DNA of 32,267 nucleotides, taken from contig JAISWQ010000093.1 of NCBI GenBank assembly GCA_031271025.1, positions 1-32,267 on the forward strand, given 5' to 3'. A program made the position numbers and the translations under genes. Source of the stretch: Zoogloeaceae bacterium (lineage in GTDB: Bacteria > Pseudomonadota > Gammaproteobacteria > Burkholderiales > Rhodocyclaceae). Below the pieces are notes generated by a model that searched no databases, was not told the DNA's origin, and was given only the letters and a program-made list of their open reading frames with translations. This document shows positions 7,693 through 14,830 of this stretch, piece by piece (position 1 is the stretch's first letter; every line of letters starts with the position of its first letter).

Positions 7693-8925
7693 TCACGCCG
7701 CCCCGCCCTTGCGCCTGCGGTAGCCTTCCAGAAAACGCGCAATGCGGCTGATCGCTTCGCGCAAGTCATCCTCGTAGGGCAGGAAGACCAGACGGAAATG
7801 ATCGGGATGCGGCCAGTTGAAGCCCGTGCCCTGCACCAGCAGCACGCGCTCCGCAACCAGCAATTCCTGCACGAAAGCCTGATCGTCGGCAATGGGATAG
7901 ACCTCCGGATCAAGGCGGGGAAACATGTAGAGAGTGGCCTTGGGCTTCACGCAATGCACGCCGGGAATGGCGGAAATCATCTCCCAGGCGATGTCGCGCT
8001 GGCGGCACAGCCGCCCGCCGGGCGCGACCAGATCGTTGATGCTCTGGTAGCCGCCCAGCGCCGTCTGGATCGCGTATTGCCCCGGCACATTGGCGCACAG
8101 GCGCATGGAGGCGAGCATGTCGAGACCTTCGATGTAATCCCGCGCCCGGGTCTTGTCGCCGCAAACCACGATCCAGCCGGCGCGGTAACCGCAACAGCGG
8201 TAATTCTTGGAAAGGCCATTGAAGACGAGGGTCAGCACATCTTCCGCAAGCGCCGCCATTGAGGTATGGGTGTTGCCGTCGTAGAGCACCTTGTCATAAA
8301 CCTCGTCGGCGCAGAGGATGAGGTCGTGTTCGCGGGCAATGGCGATGAGTTCCAGAAGCATGTCGTCCGGGTAGAGCGCGCCGGTGGGATTGTTGGGGTT
8401 GATTACCACCAGCGCCTTGGTGTTGGGCGTGATTTTCTTGCGGATGTCATCCAGCGCGGGCAGCCAGCCGTTGGTCTCGTCGCAGAGATAATGCACGGCG
8501 CGTCCGCCGGAAAGGGTGACGGCCGCCGTCCACAGGGGATAATCCGGCGCGGGCACCAGCACTTCGTCGCCGGGATTCAGAAGCGCGTTCATCGACATGT
8601 GGATGAGTTCGGAAACGCCGTTGCCGAGGTAGATGTCCTCGATATCCACGCCCTTGATTTTCTGTTGCTGGGTGTAGTGCATCACGGCCTTGCGCGCCGC
8701 GAAAATCCCCTTGGAATCGGTGTAGCCCGCCGCGTTGTGCAGGTTGCGGATCATGTCGAGCTGGATTTCTTCCGGCGCGTCGAAGCCGAAGGCGGCGAGG
8801 TTGCCAATGTTGAGTTTGATGATCTGGTGCCCTTCTTCCTCCATCAGCCGCGCCTGTTGCAGCACGGGACCGCGAATGTCGTAACACACGTCATCGAGTT
8901 TGTGGGATTTCAGGATAGGCTTCAT
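7693..8925 (-). CDS. alaA: Alanine-synthesising aminotransferase AlaA
   Basis: A 410-residue PLP-dependent class I/II aminotransferase, closely like E. coli AlaA (YfbQ, 405 residues), which makes alanine from pyruvate and glutamate. Shared stretches run through the whole protein: VCYDIRGPVL, the GY-DSKG-ARKA region, DIYLGNGVSELI, LVPAPDYPLWTAAV, INPNNPTGA, DEVYDK and LASMRLCANVPGQYAIQTAL. The PLP lysine is in NGLSKNYR, and the C-terminal FNWPHPDHFRLVFLP holds the substrate-binding arginine. The start at 8925 gives the family N-terminus. One small difference is GNLAAFGF where E. coli has GNPAPFGF. Confidence 0.93.
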   Translation of the reverse strand: MKPILKSHKLDDVCYDIRGPVLQQARLMEEEGHQIIKLNIGNLAAFGFDAPEEIQLDMIRNLHNAAGYTDSKGIFAARKAVMHYTQQQKIKGVDIEDIYLGNGVSELIHMSMNALLNPGDEVLVPAPDYPLWTAAVTLSGGRAVHYLCDETNGWLPALDDIRKKITPNTKALVVINPNNPTGALYPDDMLLELIAIAREHDLILCADEVYDKVLYDGNTHTSMAALAEDVLTLVFNGLSKNYRCCGYRAGWIVVCGDKTRARDYIEGLDMLASMRLCANVPGQYAIQTALGGYQSINDLVAPGGRLCRQRDIAWEMISAIPGVHCVKPKATLYMFPRLDPEVYPIADDQAFVQELLVAERVLLVQGTGFNWPHPDHFRLVFLPYEDDLREAISRIARFLEGYRRRKGGAA

Positions 8926-9035
8926 GGGAGTACCAGACCTTTGGCAAACAAAAAGAAATACCGTATGCGCGGCACGGCAGAGGCAACGCGGCGAAAAGGC
9001 TGCAATCCTACCACTCTCATTCGTTTACAGGCCAG

Positions 9036-10307
9036 TCAAAAGGAAACCGCCTGCTTCAGCGCGGGTTTGGCGGAAAGAATCGCGTTGCCGCGTCGCACCG
9101 CCACGTCGAGCGCGGCCTTGGCCGTTTTTTTACCGCCCCAGACCTGTTCCAGTTCTTCATCCACGACGATGCGCACCGGCTCCAGGGCGGAGATACGCAG
9201 CGCCTGCGCTGCGCCCTTGCCTTGCAGGGAAGCGTAGGCCACATCCAGCACGTATTCTTCGTCATACTGAAGCGACGCGCGCAGGCTTTGGCGGGCAGCG
9301 TCGGTCAGGGGCAAAAAACCGCCGACCTGCGCGAGTTCTGCCTGGATTTCCGGAGAAAGCACAAAGCGGATGAATCTGGCCGCCACCTTGTAATCCGCAG
9401 ACTTGTAGCCGCCGCCAACCCACAGCGACGCGCCGGCGGCAAGCGTATGGCCGGGGGGAGTATTGCCCGTGTCATCGTGATAGGGCAGGGAAGCCACGCC
9501 CAGTTCCACCCCTGGCGCGTCGCGCAGGCGGCTGTGCGCCCAGGAGTTGGAGGTCAGCATCGCGCATTTGCCCTTGAAAAATTCCTCATCGGCTTCGTTC
9601 GTGCGGCCAAAGGTGTGGAAATAGCCGGATTTGTGCCAGGAAGCCAGCATGGCGATGTGCCTGACCTGCACCAGATTGTTGAAGTTCAGGGTGTTCCTGG
9701 CGCCTGCCACCGGCACTCGGGCGATGGAACTGACGTTATCCAGATGTACCCACACCGGCCAGGAAGTGGTGTAGGGGCAAGCGTTGCCCCGCGCCAGCAG
9801 CTTGCCGGAGACTTCGGCCATTTCGCGCCAGGTACGGGGAGGATTTTCCGGGTCGAGTCCGGCCTGCCGAAAAACCCGCTTGTTGAAGAAAAGCACCGGC
9901 GCGCCAAAGGCAACAGGCAGGGCGGTGAGCCGTTCGCGGTTTTGTCCGGCAAGCAGGTCGGCGGAAAGTGGCTTGAAAGAAGCCGCCTCTCCGGTTTCCT
10001 TCATGAGCCTGGAGATGGGTTTATAGGCGGATTTTTTCAGCAGGTAATCCGAAAGCACATCTGCGGTGGCGAGGTTCAGAACAGCAGGTTTGCCGCGTGC
10101 CGTCGCGCGGACAAGGATGATTTTGTCGCCTTTTTGTCGGGCATTGAAACGATCCACCAGGCGGGCAAGACGCGTGGCGCTGGCCTCGGTCAGTGGATGG
10201 GTAAGGGTGATTTCAGTCGCGCCAGCCTGCGCCCAAACCCAGAGCGCAGCCGCCGCCAGCATGGTTTTGGCGGGATTCCACAGGGTGATTGGGTTCAGGC
10301 GCGACAT
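9036..10307 (-). CDS. Periplasmic ABC-transporter binding protein, UgpB-like
   Basis: A 423-residue extracellular solute-binding protein family 1 member. It has a signal peptide with hydrophobic core MLAAAALWVWAQAGA and likely cleavage after AGA. The body resembles UgpB (glycerol-3-phosphate binding): PVAFGAPVLFFNKRVFRQAGLDP, PRTWREMAEVSGKL, ACPYTTSWPVWVHLDN and the C-terminal FIRFVLSPEIQAEL-QVGGFLPLT. GGAG lies about 7 bases before the ATG at 10307. No permease (ugpA/ugpE) or ATPase (ugpC) gene is next to it, so it is an orphan binding protein here and its transporter must be encoded elsewhere. Sugar phosphates, glycerophosphodiesters or sugars are possible ligands. Confidence 0.85.
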   Translation of the reverse strand: MSRLNPITLWNPAKTMLAAAALWVWAQAGATEITLTHPLTEASATRLARLVDRFNARQKGDKIILVRATARGKPAVLNLATADVLSDYLLKKSAYKPISRLMKETGEAASFKPLSADLLAGQNRERLTALPVAFGAPVLFFNKRVFRQAGLDPENPPRTWREMAEVSGKLLARGNACPYTTSWPVWVHLDNVSSIARVPVAGARNTLNFNNLVQVRHIAMLASWHKSGYFHTFGRTNEADEEFFKGKCAMLTSNSWAHSRLRDAPGVELGVASLPYHDDTGNTPPGHTLAAGASLWVGGGYKSADYKVAARFIRFVLSPEIQAELAQVGGFLPLTDAARQSLRASLQYDEEYVLDVAYASLQGKGAAQALRISALEPVRIVVDEELEQVWGGKKTAKAALDVAVRRGNAILSAKPALKQAVSF

Positions 10308-10412
10308 GCGGTGCTCCGAAAGCGAAGGGGAGAGAACCGCGATTATAGAAGGATACAGGGAAAAGGGATGAGACCACGCGCAGGCACCAGGGCAATCGCA
10401 CGAAACCGGACC

Positions 10413-10432
10413 GCCTCATTCAGCAGTGAGGC
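10413..10432 (-). terminator. Hairpin after the amidase gene
   Basis: Six-base perfect arms GCCTCA and TGAGGC with an 8-base loop, 15 bases after the stop of the amidase gene. No T run follows, so it may be only a weak or factor-assisted terminator between this gene and the binding-protein gene. Confidence 0.35.
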
Positions 10433-10447
10433 CGCTGTTTTCGGATT

Positions 10448-11224
10448 TCAGTTTTTTTCTTCCCGCCCTGTTCTTTCTTGTTGCCGCAACAGGCAATACA
10501 CCATCCCGGCATCCTGCTGCGTCAGCGCCTCTTCACCCTGTGCGTCCGGCAGGAAATGCCGCCGAAATGCCGCCAGCGCCGCATCGGGCACGCGGGTATC
10601 GTAACCCAGCGCGGCCAGCGCCAGAACAGCATCGAATCCCGGAGGCGCGGGCGCAGGCGCATCGCACCAGAGGCCAAACCCCGCCGCCGCCAGCCGCACC
10701 CAGGGGAACAGGGCGCTGGGATCGGATTTGCGGGTGGGCGCGACATCCGCGTGTCCCAGCACGTTGGCGGCAGGAAAACGATGACGTGCCTGGAGTTCGC
10801 GCAACAGCGCAAGCAAGGCTTCGATCTGCGCTTCCGGGAAAGGTTCCATGCCGTCATTGTCCAGTTCGATACCGATGGAGGCCGAATTCATGTCGCTCTG
10901 CCCGCCCCAGCGGGAAGCGCCCGCATGCCAGGCGCGCAGATTTTCATCCACCAGTTGCAGCACACGACCATCGCGCCCGATCAGATAATGGCTGCTGACC
11001 CCGGAAACGGGGCTGGAAAGCGTCGCCCAGGCTTTTTCCAGATTGTTGTTGCTGGTGTGATGCAGAATCACGAAATTGGCGCGACGCAAATCGAAATTGA
11101 CGACCGGAGACCACTCTGCCGCCGCACTGCCCAGACGCGGCAACCCCGCAAACTGCGTCGTTGGCGTGGTACAGGCAACCAGCAGAAAACTCGCGCCCGC
11201 AATGAGGAGATGGCGGCAGGACAT
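10448..11224 (-). CDS. amiD: AmiD-like N-acetylmuramoyl-L-alanine amidase lipoprotein
   Basis: A 258-residue amidase_2 family (AmpD/AmiD) enzyme that cuts the bond between N-acetylmuramic acid and L-alanine in peptidoglycan or muropeptides. A lipoprotein signal (MSCRHLLIAGASFLLVAC, lipid-carrying Cys18) places it in the periplasm, as for AmiD rather than cytoplasmic AmpD. Zinc-binding and catalytic elements are FVILHHTSNNN (His55/56), SIGIELDNDGM and GHADVAPTRKSDPS. A C-terminal helical part (about 190-240) looks like a peptidoglycan-binding module. The ATG at 11224 is preferred to a GTG at 11236 because it gives a proper lipoprotein signal. It begins 16 bases after the stop of the serine acetyltransferase gene, so the two are probably one transcript. 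Confidence 0.88.
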   Translation of the reverse strand: MSCRHLLIAGASFLLVACTTPTTQFAGLPRLGSAAAEWSPVVNFDLRRANFVILHHTSNNNLEKAWATLSSPVSGVSSHYLIGRDGRVLQLVDENLRAWHAGASRWGGQSDMNSASIGIELDNDGMEPFPEAQIEALLALLRELQARHRFPAANVLGHADVAPTRKSDPSALFPWVRLAAAGFGLWCDAPAPAPPGFDAVLALAALGYDTRVPDAALAAFRRHFLPDAQGEEALTQQDAGMVYCLLRQQERTGREEKN

Positions 11225-11240
11225 GGTGATTTCCACCCCG

Positions 11241-12179
11241 TCAAATCACGTAATCCCAGAACACTTCCTGCCGGAATTCGACAGCGGCTTCCTTTTTTTT
11301 CATGAATTGCAATTCCGGATCCTTGACGCTCACCCGCGTGTGCGCAGGGACGCTCTGGGTGATGAAGGCATTGGAACCAATCACCGCGCCTGCGCCAATC
11401 AGGGTTTCGCCGCCCAGGATCGAAGCGCCGGAATAAATCGTCACCTTGTCCTCGATGGTGGGATGGCGCTTGTGCCCGGCAAGCAGACGTCCGCCGCGCG
11501 TGGAAAGCGCGCCCAGCGTCACGCCCTGGTAAATCTTCACGTAATTGCCGATGCGCGTGGTTTCGCCAATCACCACGCCTGTGCCGTGGTCGATGAAAAA
11601 ATGATGGCCGATGATGGCGCCGGGATGAATGTCGATGCCGGTGCGGTTGTGGGCGCATTCGGTCATCATGCGCGGAATCAGGGGCGTGCCCAGCCGGGAC
11701 AGCTCATGCGCCAGCCGATTGACCATGATGGCGTAAAGGCCAGGATAGGCGAGGATGATTTCATCCTTGCCGGAAGTCGCGGGGTCGCCCTCGAAGGCGG
11801 CATCCACGTCGGTCATCAGAAGGTCGCGCACAGCGGGAACGCGATCGAGAAAATCACAGACGATACTGTCCGCATTGCGCTCGTCCGCCAGACCCTTGTA
11901 GGCCAGGGCGCTGGTAATCTGCTCGTGCAACAAGGCGGCCAGTGCCTCCAGCGGCTTTTCCCGCCAGGGCAAAAGTGGCGCGGTTCCCGGAGCCTTGCCG
12001 AAAAAACCGGGAAAGATCAAGGCACGCAAGGCGTCGATCAACTCGATGATGGCGCTCGCGCGAATGCGGGAAGGGGTGTTGGGACCGATCAGCTCGGGAT
12101 GTTTGGCGTAATTCCTGAGCAGGGCTTCGGAAGCAAGCCGAAAACGGTCGCGGGCTGGATGGGGCTTGGTATGAGACAT
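11241..12179 (-). CDS. cysE: Serine O-acetyltransferase (long, EpsC/CysE type)
   Basis: A 312-residue enzyme that acetylates L-serine with acetyl-CoA, the first step of cysteine synthesis. The N-terminal 150 residues are helical, and the rest is a left-handed beta-helix of hexapeptide repeats. Visible active-site pieces are GIDIHPGAIIG, FFIDHGTGVVIGET (catalytic His-Asp region), NYVKIYQGVTLGAL, KRHPTIEDKVTIYSGASILGG and IGAGAVIGSNAFI. It is longer at the N-terminus than E. coli CysE (273 residues), like the EpsC-type enzymes. The frame extends upstream to a TTG, but the ATG at 12179 gives the usual length; neither has a strong ribosome binding site. Downstream lies the amidase gene after 16 bases. 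Confidence 0.9.
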   Translation of the reverse strand: MSHTKPHPARDRFRLASEALLRNYAKHPELIGPNTPSRIRASAIIELIDALRALIFPGFFGKAPGTAPLLPWREKPLEALAALLHEQITSALAYKGLADERNADSIVCDFLDRVPAVRDLLMTDVDAAFEGDPATSGKDEIILAYPGLYAIMVNRLAHELSRLGTPLIPRMMTECAHNRTGIDIHPGAIIGHHFFIDHGTGVVIGETTRIGNYVKIYQGVTLGALSTRGGRLLAGHKRHPTIEDKVTIYSGASILGGETLIGAGAVIGSNAFITQSVPAHTRVSVKDPELQFMKKKEAAVEFRQEVFWDYVI

Positions 12180-12336
12180 GATCGTCGGGGAATCCGGTAA
12201 AACGGCAGGCGGCAAGCGCCCCCGAAAAAGAAATGAAGGAATTATGCGCCAATTCCTGCCTGTATGGACAAAGGGCTGTGCAGGCGCAATCCAAAGTGTC
12301 GGTCAAGGATGGTTCGCTCTCCATTTTCTGGCATGT

Positions 12337-12370
12337 TTCATCGTAAAACCAGCTCCGGTTTTACGATGAA
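12337..12370. repeat. Repeat copy A: perfect inverted repeat of the GGTTTTACGATGA element
   Basis: TTCATCGTAAAACC (12337-12350) and GGTTTTACGATGAA (12357-12370) form a perfect 14-base stem with a 6-base loop. It lies 68 bases beyond the stop of the SdiA-regulated-domain gene and upstream of cysE. There is no T run. The right arm recurs at 13405-13417 and 16611-16623, and the left arm plus loop recurs, with one difference over 22 bases, on the minus strand near 16602-16623. It may be a REP-like element, a regulator site or a recombination site. Confidence 0.75.
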
Positions 12371-12438
12371 GGGGACGATCAAATCCGCCCGCAGGACAAC
12401 GCGCCGCCTCTTCCTGCACCAGGCTCTCCATTCAAAGT

Positions 12439-13377
12439 TCAGCGCCGCTTTTCAAAGCGATAAAAAAGATTCGGCTCGGAGACGATATAAAGGGTTCCCT
12501 GCGGGTCGACAGTCACGCCTTCGGCCTGGGGAATGGCGCGCGCAAGGCCATGCCAGCCGCGCCAGAGCGGCGCCATGCTGACCAGATCCCCGGCCTTGCT
12601 GTATTCGGCGAGCATTTTTGATTCGTCGCTCAGAACCAGCAGATGTCCTGTCCGGTCATGCAGGCTCAGCGACGACAAATCGCGCAGAAAACGCCTTGGA
12701 TCGACTTTCAGTTGCCATTCGCGGATTTCCAGATTCAGGGGATTGTTCGCCTGAACATTGGGCAGGAATCCCTTGATGCTGAAAATACGCAAGGGCGATT
12801 TTTCCTTGGCGACAAACAAAAGGCCGAGATGACTATTCCACGAAACCCCCTCGAATCCCAGATTGCCGTTCAACAGAATCCCCAATTCCATCCAGGGCGC
12901 ATTGGTCATATCGACCTGCGTTGTTTCTGGCGGAATCGAAATCCGGTAAAGCCGCTGACGGCGTTCGTCGATCAGGACAAACTGGTCATCCTGAATATGG
13001 GTAAGCCCTTCCAGGTCTTCCACGCCGCGCACCTGGATACGCCGCAACAGGCGGCCTTCTGTTGTGAGTTCCACGATTTCCGCCGGATTGTTGACGGCAA
13101 GATAAAGTGTCTGCGTCCTGTCGTCATAGGTCAGTCCCGAGGCGTTGAGCGAAACGCCCTCGATGGGTTGCGCGTCGATGCTGGCCTGATAATCGGGCAA
13201 CCAGAGACTTTGCTGCCGCCAGACCTGTTCCTGGCGCAAGCTGTTTGCCCAGTACCAGGCCAGCGCAGGCAATTTCAGGTACCAGGCAGCAGCCAGCAGG
13301 CAGGCCAAGACTGCCAACGCGAAAAACAGTGATTTCCGCCAGGGCTTCGCGCCAAACCAGGATAAAGACAATTTCAT
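12439..13377 (-). CDS. SdiA-regulated-domain (YjiK-like) beta-propeller protein
   Basis: A 312-residue protein with an N-terminal membrane anchor or signal (KSLFFALAVLACLLAAAWYL, about residues 16-35) and a periplasmic six-bladed propeller of the SdiA-regulated family (E. coli YjiK). Blade signatures include EGVSLNASGLTYDDRTQTLYLAVN, VEDLEGLTHIQDDQFVLIDER, LGFEGVSWNSHLGLLFVAKE and AEGVTVDPQGTLYIVSEPNLFYRF. No enzymatic role is established for the family. The frame could start at 13503, but GGAGG a few bases before the ATG at 13377 fixes the start. The gene is bracketed by copies A and B of the short repeat and follows the truncated zorC on the same strand, so it may belong to the accessory segment. 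Confidence 0.82.
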   Translation of the reverse strand: MKLSLSWFGAKPWRKSLFFALAVLACLLAAAWYLKLPALAWYWANSLRQEQVWRQQSLWLPDYQASIDAQPIEGVSLNASGLTYDDRTQTLYLAVNNPAEIVELTTEGRLLRRIQVRGVEDLEGLTHIQDDQFVLIDERRQRLYRISIPPETTQVDMTNAPWMELGILLNGNLGFEGVSWNSHLGLLFVAKEKSPLRIFSIKGFLPNVQANNPLNLEIREWQLKVDPRRFLRDLSSLSLHDRTGHLLVLSDESKMLAEYSKAGDLVSMAPLWRGWHGLARAIPQAEGVTVDPQGTLYIVSEPNLFYRFEKRR

Positions 13378-13404
13378 TTTTGCCTCCAATTTGCGTCCGT
13401 CGCT

Positions 13405-13417
13405 GGTTTTACGATGA
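13405..13417. repeat. Repeat copy B: GGTTTTACGATGA
   Basis: A single half-site in the 165-base gap between the truncated zorC and the SdiA-regulated-domain gene, 28 bases upstream of the latter's start. On the minus strand the match to copy A extends over TCATCGTAAAACCAGC (16 bases) and then diverges. It has the same orientation as copy C, so the two are direct repeats around zorABC. Confidence 0.6.
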
Positions 13418-13542
13418 CAACGATCGGCACAGGGTACTGTAGCGAGCTTCCAATCTGTCCACTTTTGCAGCGCGATAGTTGTCCGGTCGTCATGGTCTCC
13501 CATGCGGAAGCACCTTCCTTTGACTCAGCATACCCGGATTTG

Positions 13543-14094
13543 TCACCTTCCCCCGGAAGCGCCGTGTCCATAGCGCATCAGAAAAACCTCCAGTGTCGCC
13601 AGATGGCGCGCCACAACGGGCAAAGGGGGTGTGGCACGGGCGCGCAGGATGGCGGCGGCGTGGCGCAAGCCCCGGCAGCAGGCAGAAAAGCGACGCGGAT
13701 CATTACGCAAGGCGGCCACCCGTTCCAGGAGTTTGGGGAACAGCCGTTCATCCTCGATCAGGCGGCGGGATTCCCAATCCACAGGGTCGCCTGCGCCCTC
13801 GCAGGCATATTTGAGCTGCGCGAAATCGATCGCGCCCGCATTCAGGCGAAACACCAGAACCCCGCGCGCGATACGTGCCGCGCGCGATTCACCGCGCCTT
13901 TTACCCAGCCGCGCCCGCACCGCGGCAAGGCTCGCCTGCATGGCCTCCGGCGCACCCCAGCCGAGAAGACGCGGACGCCCGGCAAAGGCGCGCGCCAGCC
14001 GTTCCGCCAGCATCTTGAGCGCAGCAGATTCTGCGGACGCATCCGCTTCATCCTGCGGACAAGCCTGCTGCAACGATGGAATCTGAATCTTCAT
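13543..14094 (-). CDS. zorC: Truncated ZorC-like (EH-signature) protein
   Basis: A 183-residue protein resembling the N-terminal part of ZorC, the EH-signature-domain component of type I Zorya anti-phage systems, usually about 500-560 residues. The likeness rests on FAQLKYACEGAGDPVDW, RRLIEDERLFPKLLERVAALR and DPRRFSACCRGLRHAAAIL (residues 91-150), and on its place right after zorB (16-base gap). The protein stops soon after ATLEVFLMRYG, so at least the C-terminal half of a normal ZorC is missing. No continuation is seen in the other frames of the 165 bases that follow, and no zorD helicase gene follows. The ATG at 14094 is chosen by length; it has only a weak ribosome binding site. A short complete protein of another family is the alternative. 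Confidence 0.55.
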   Translation of the reverse strand: MKIQIPSLQQACPQDEADASAESAALKMLAERLARAFAGRPRLLGWGAPEAMQASLAAVRARLGKRRGESRAARIARGVLVFRLNAGAIDFAQLKYACEGAGDPVDWESRRLIEDERLFPKLLERVAALRNDPRRFSACCRGLRHAAAILRARATPPLPVVARHLATLEVFLMRYGHGASGGR

Positions 14095-14110
14095 GGAAGG
14101 ACTCTGCCAT

Positions 14111-14830
14111 TCATCCGCCCAAAGGACAACGCGCCTCTTCTTCCAGCGGCTGGTTGCGGGCTGCGGCGGAAGGCGGTTCGTCCAGATCGAAGAATTCCAG
14201 ACGCAGCTCGATACGGCGGCTTTCCGCGTCATTGGCTTTCAGGGCATTGAAAGACGCGCCGCTGACCCGGAACAAATCCCGTGTGAACAGACGATCTTCC
14301 GGGGAAAGCGCCGCTGGCGCGGGTGGGGGCGCAAGCAACACGCAGAGCACCCGCTCGGAACGTTGCAGGGAAAGATTGAGGTTGTAAAGATAACTGCCGC
14401 GCGCATCGGCGAAGCCTTCCACCACCACACGTTTCAACCATTTTGCGCCTCGCGGCGCGCGCGCCAGCGCCAGAATTTGCGGCGTGACCTCACGCAGCAA
14501 CTGCGCCTGCCGCTCGTCCAGTCTGTGGCTGTCGGTCTCGAAGCGGGCGCGGTCGCCAAAATCCACCACCTGCCCGCGCACACGGACGCCAGGATAACGC
14601 GCAACAACAACACTGACTTCGTGCATAAAAGCATCGATTTCCGTTTCTCGCGCCACTTTCTGGTCTTCGACTGCGGATATTTCGTGTGTCACCGCCAGCA
14701 GCGCCACCGTCATGGCCACCAGAAACAACACCATCAGCGCCGTCATCAGGTCGGAAAAGGAAATCCAGAACGGGCGCTCCGCCTCATCGCGGCGCGGTAA
14801 CGGCAAGGGATAGCGTGTAAAAAGGCTCAT
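14111..14830 (-). CDS. zorB: ZorB-like MotB/OmpA-domain protein
   Basis: A 239-residue inner-membrane protein. The N-terminal cytoplasmic piece ends at PFWISFSDLMTALMVLFLV (20-38), one membrane helix with Asp27 in the place of the proton-carrying aspartate of MotB/ZorB. A short linker follows, then an OmpA-like peptidoglycan-binding domain with VVVEGFADARGSYLYNLNLSLQRSERV (about 136-161). In Zorya, two ZorB and five ZorA subunits form a proton-driven motor in the inner membrane that senses phage entry. The start overlaps the zorA stop by four bases (ATGA), typical of tightly coupled subunits. It is not the flagellar MotB: the WISFSDLMTALMVLFLV wording, the partner and the operon are Zorya-like. 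Confidence 0.85.
   Translation of the reverse strand: MSLFTRYPLPLPRRDEAERPFWISFSDLMTALMVLFLVAMTVALLAVTHEISAVEDQKVARETEIDAFMHEVSVVVARYPGVRVRGQVVDFGDRARFETDSHRLDERQAQLLREVTPQILALARAPRGAKWLKRVVVEGFADARGSYLYNLNLSLQRSERVLCVLLAPPPAPAALSPEDRLFTRDLFRVSGASFNALKANDAESRRIELRLEFFDLDEPPSAAARNQPLEEEARCPLGG

Noticed and set aside
13374..13571. A 65-codon minus-strand frame between zorC' and the propeller gene
   Set aside because: It overlaps the 3' end of zorC' and the ribosome binding site of the next gene, and its translation resembles nothing I know, including the missing part of ZorC.
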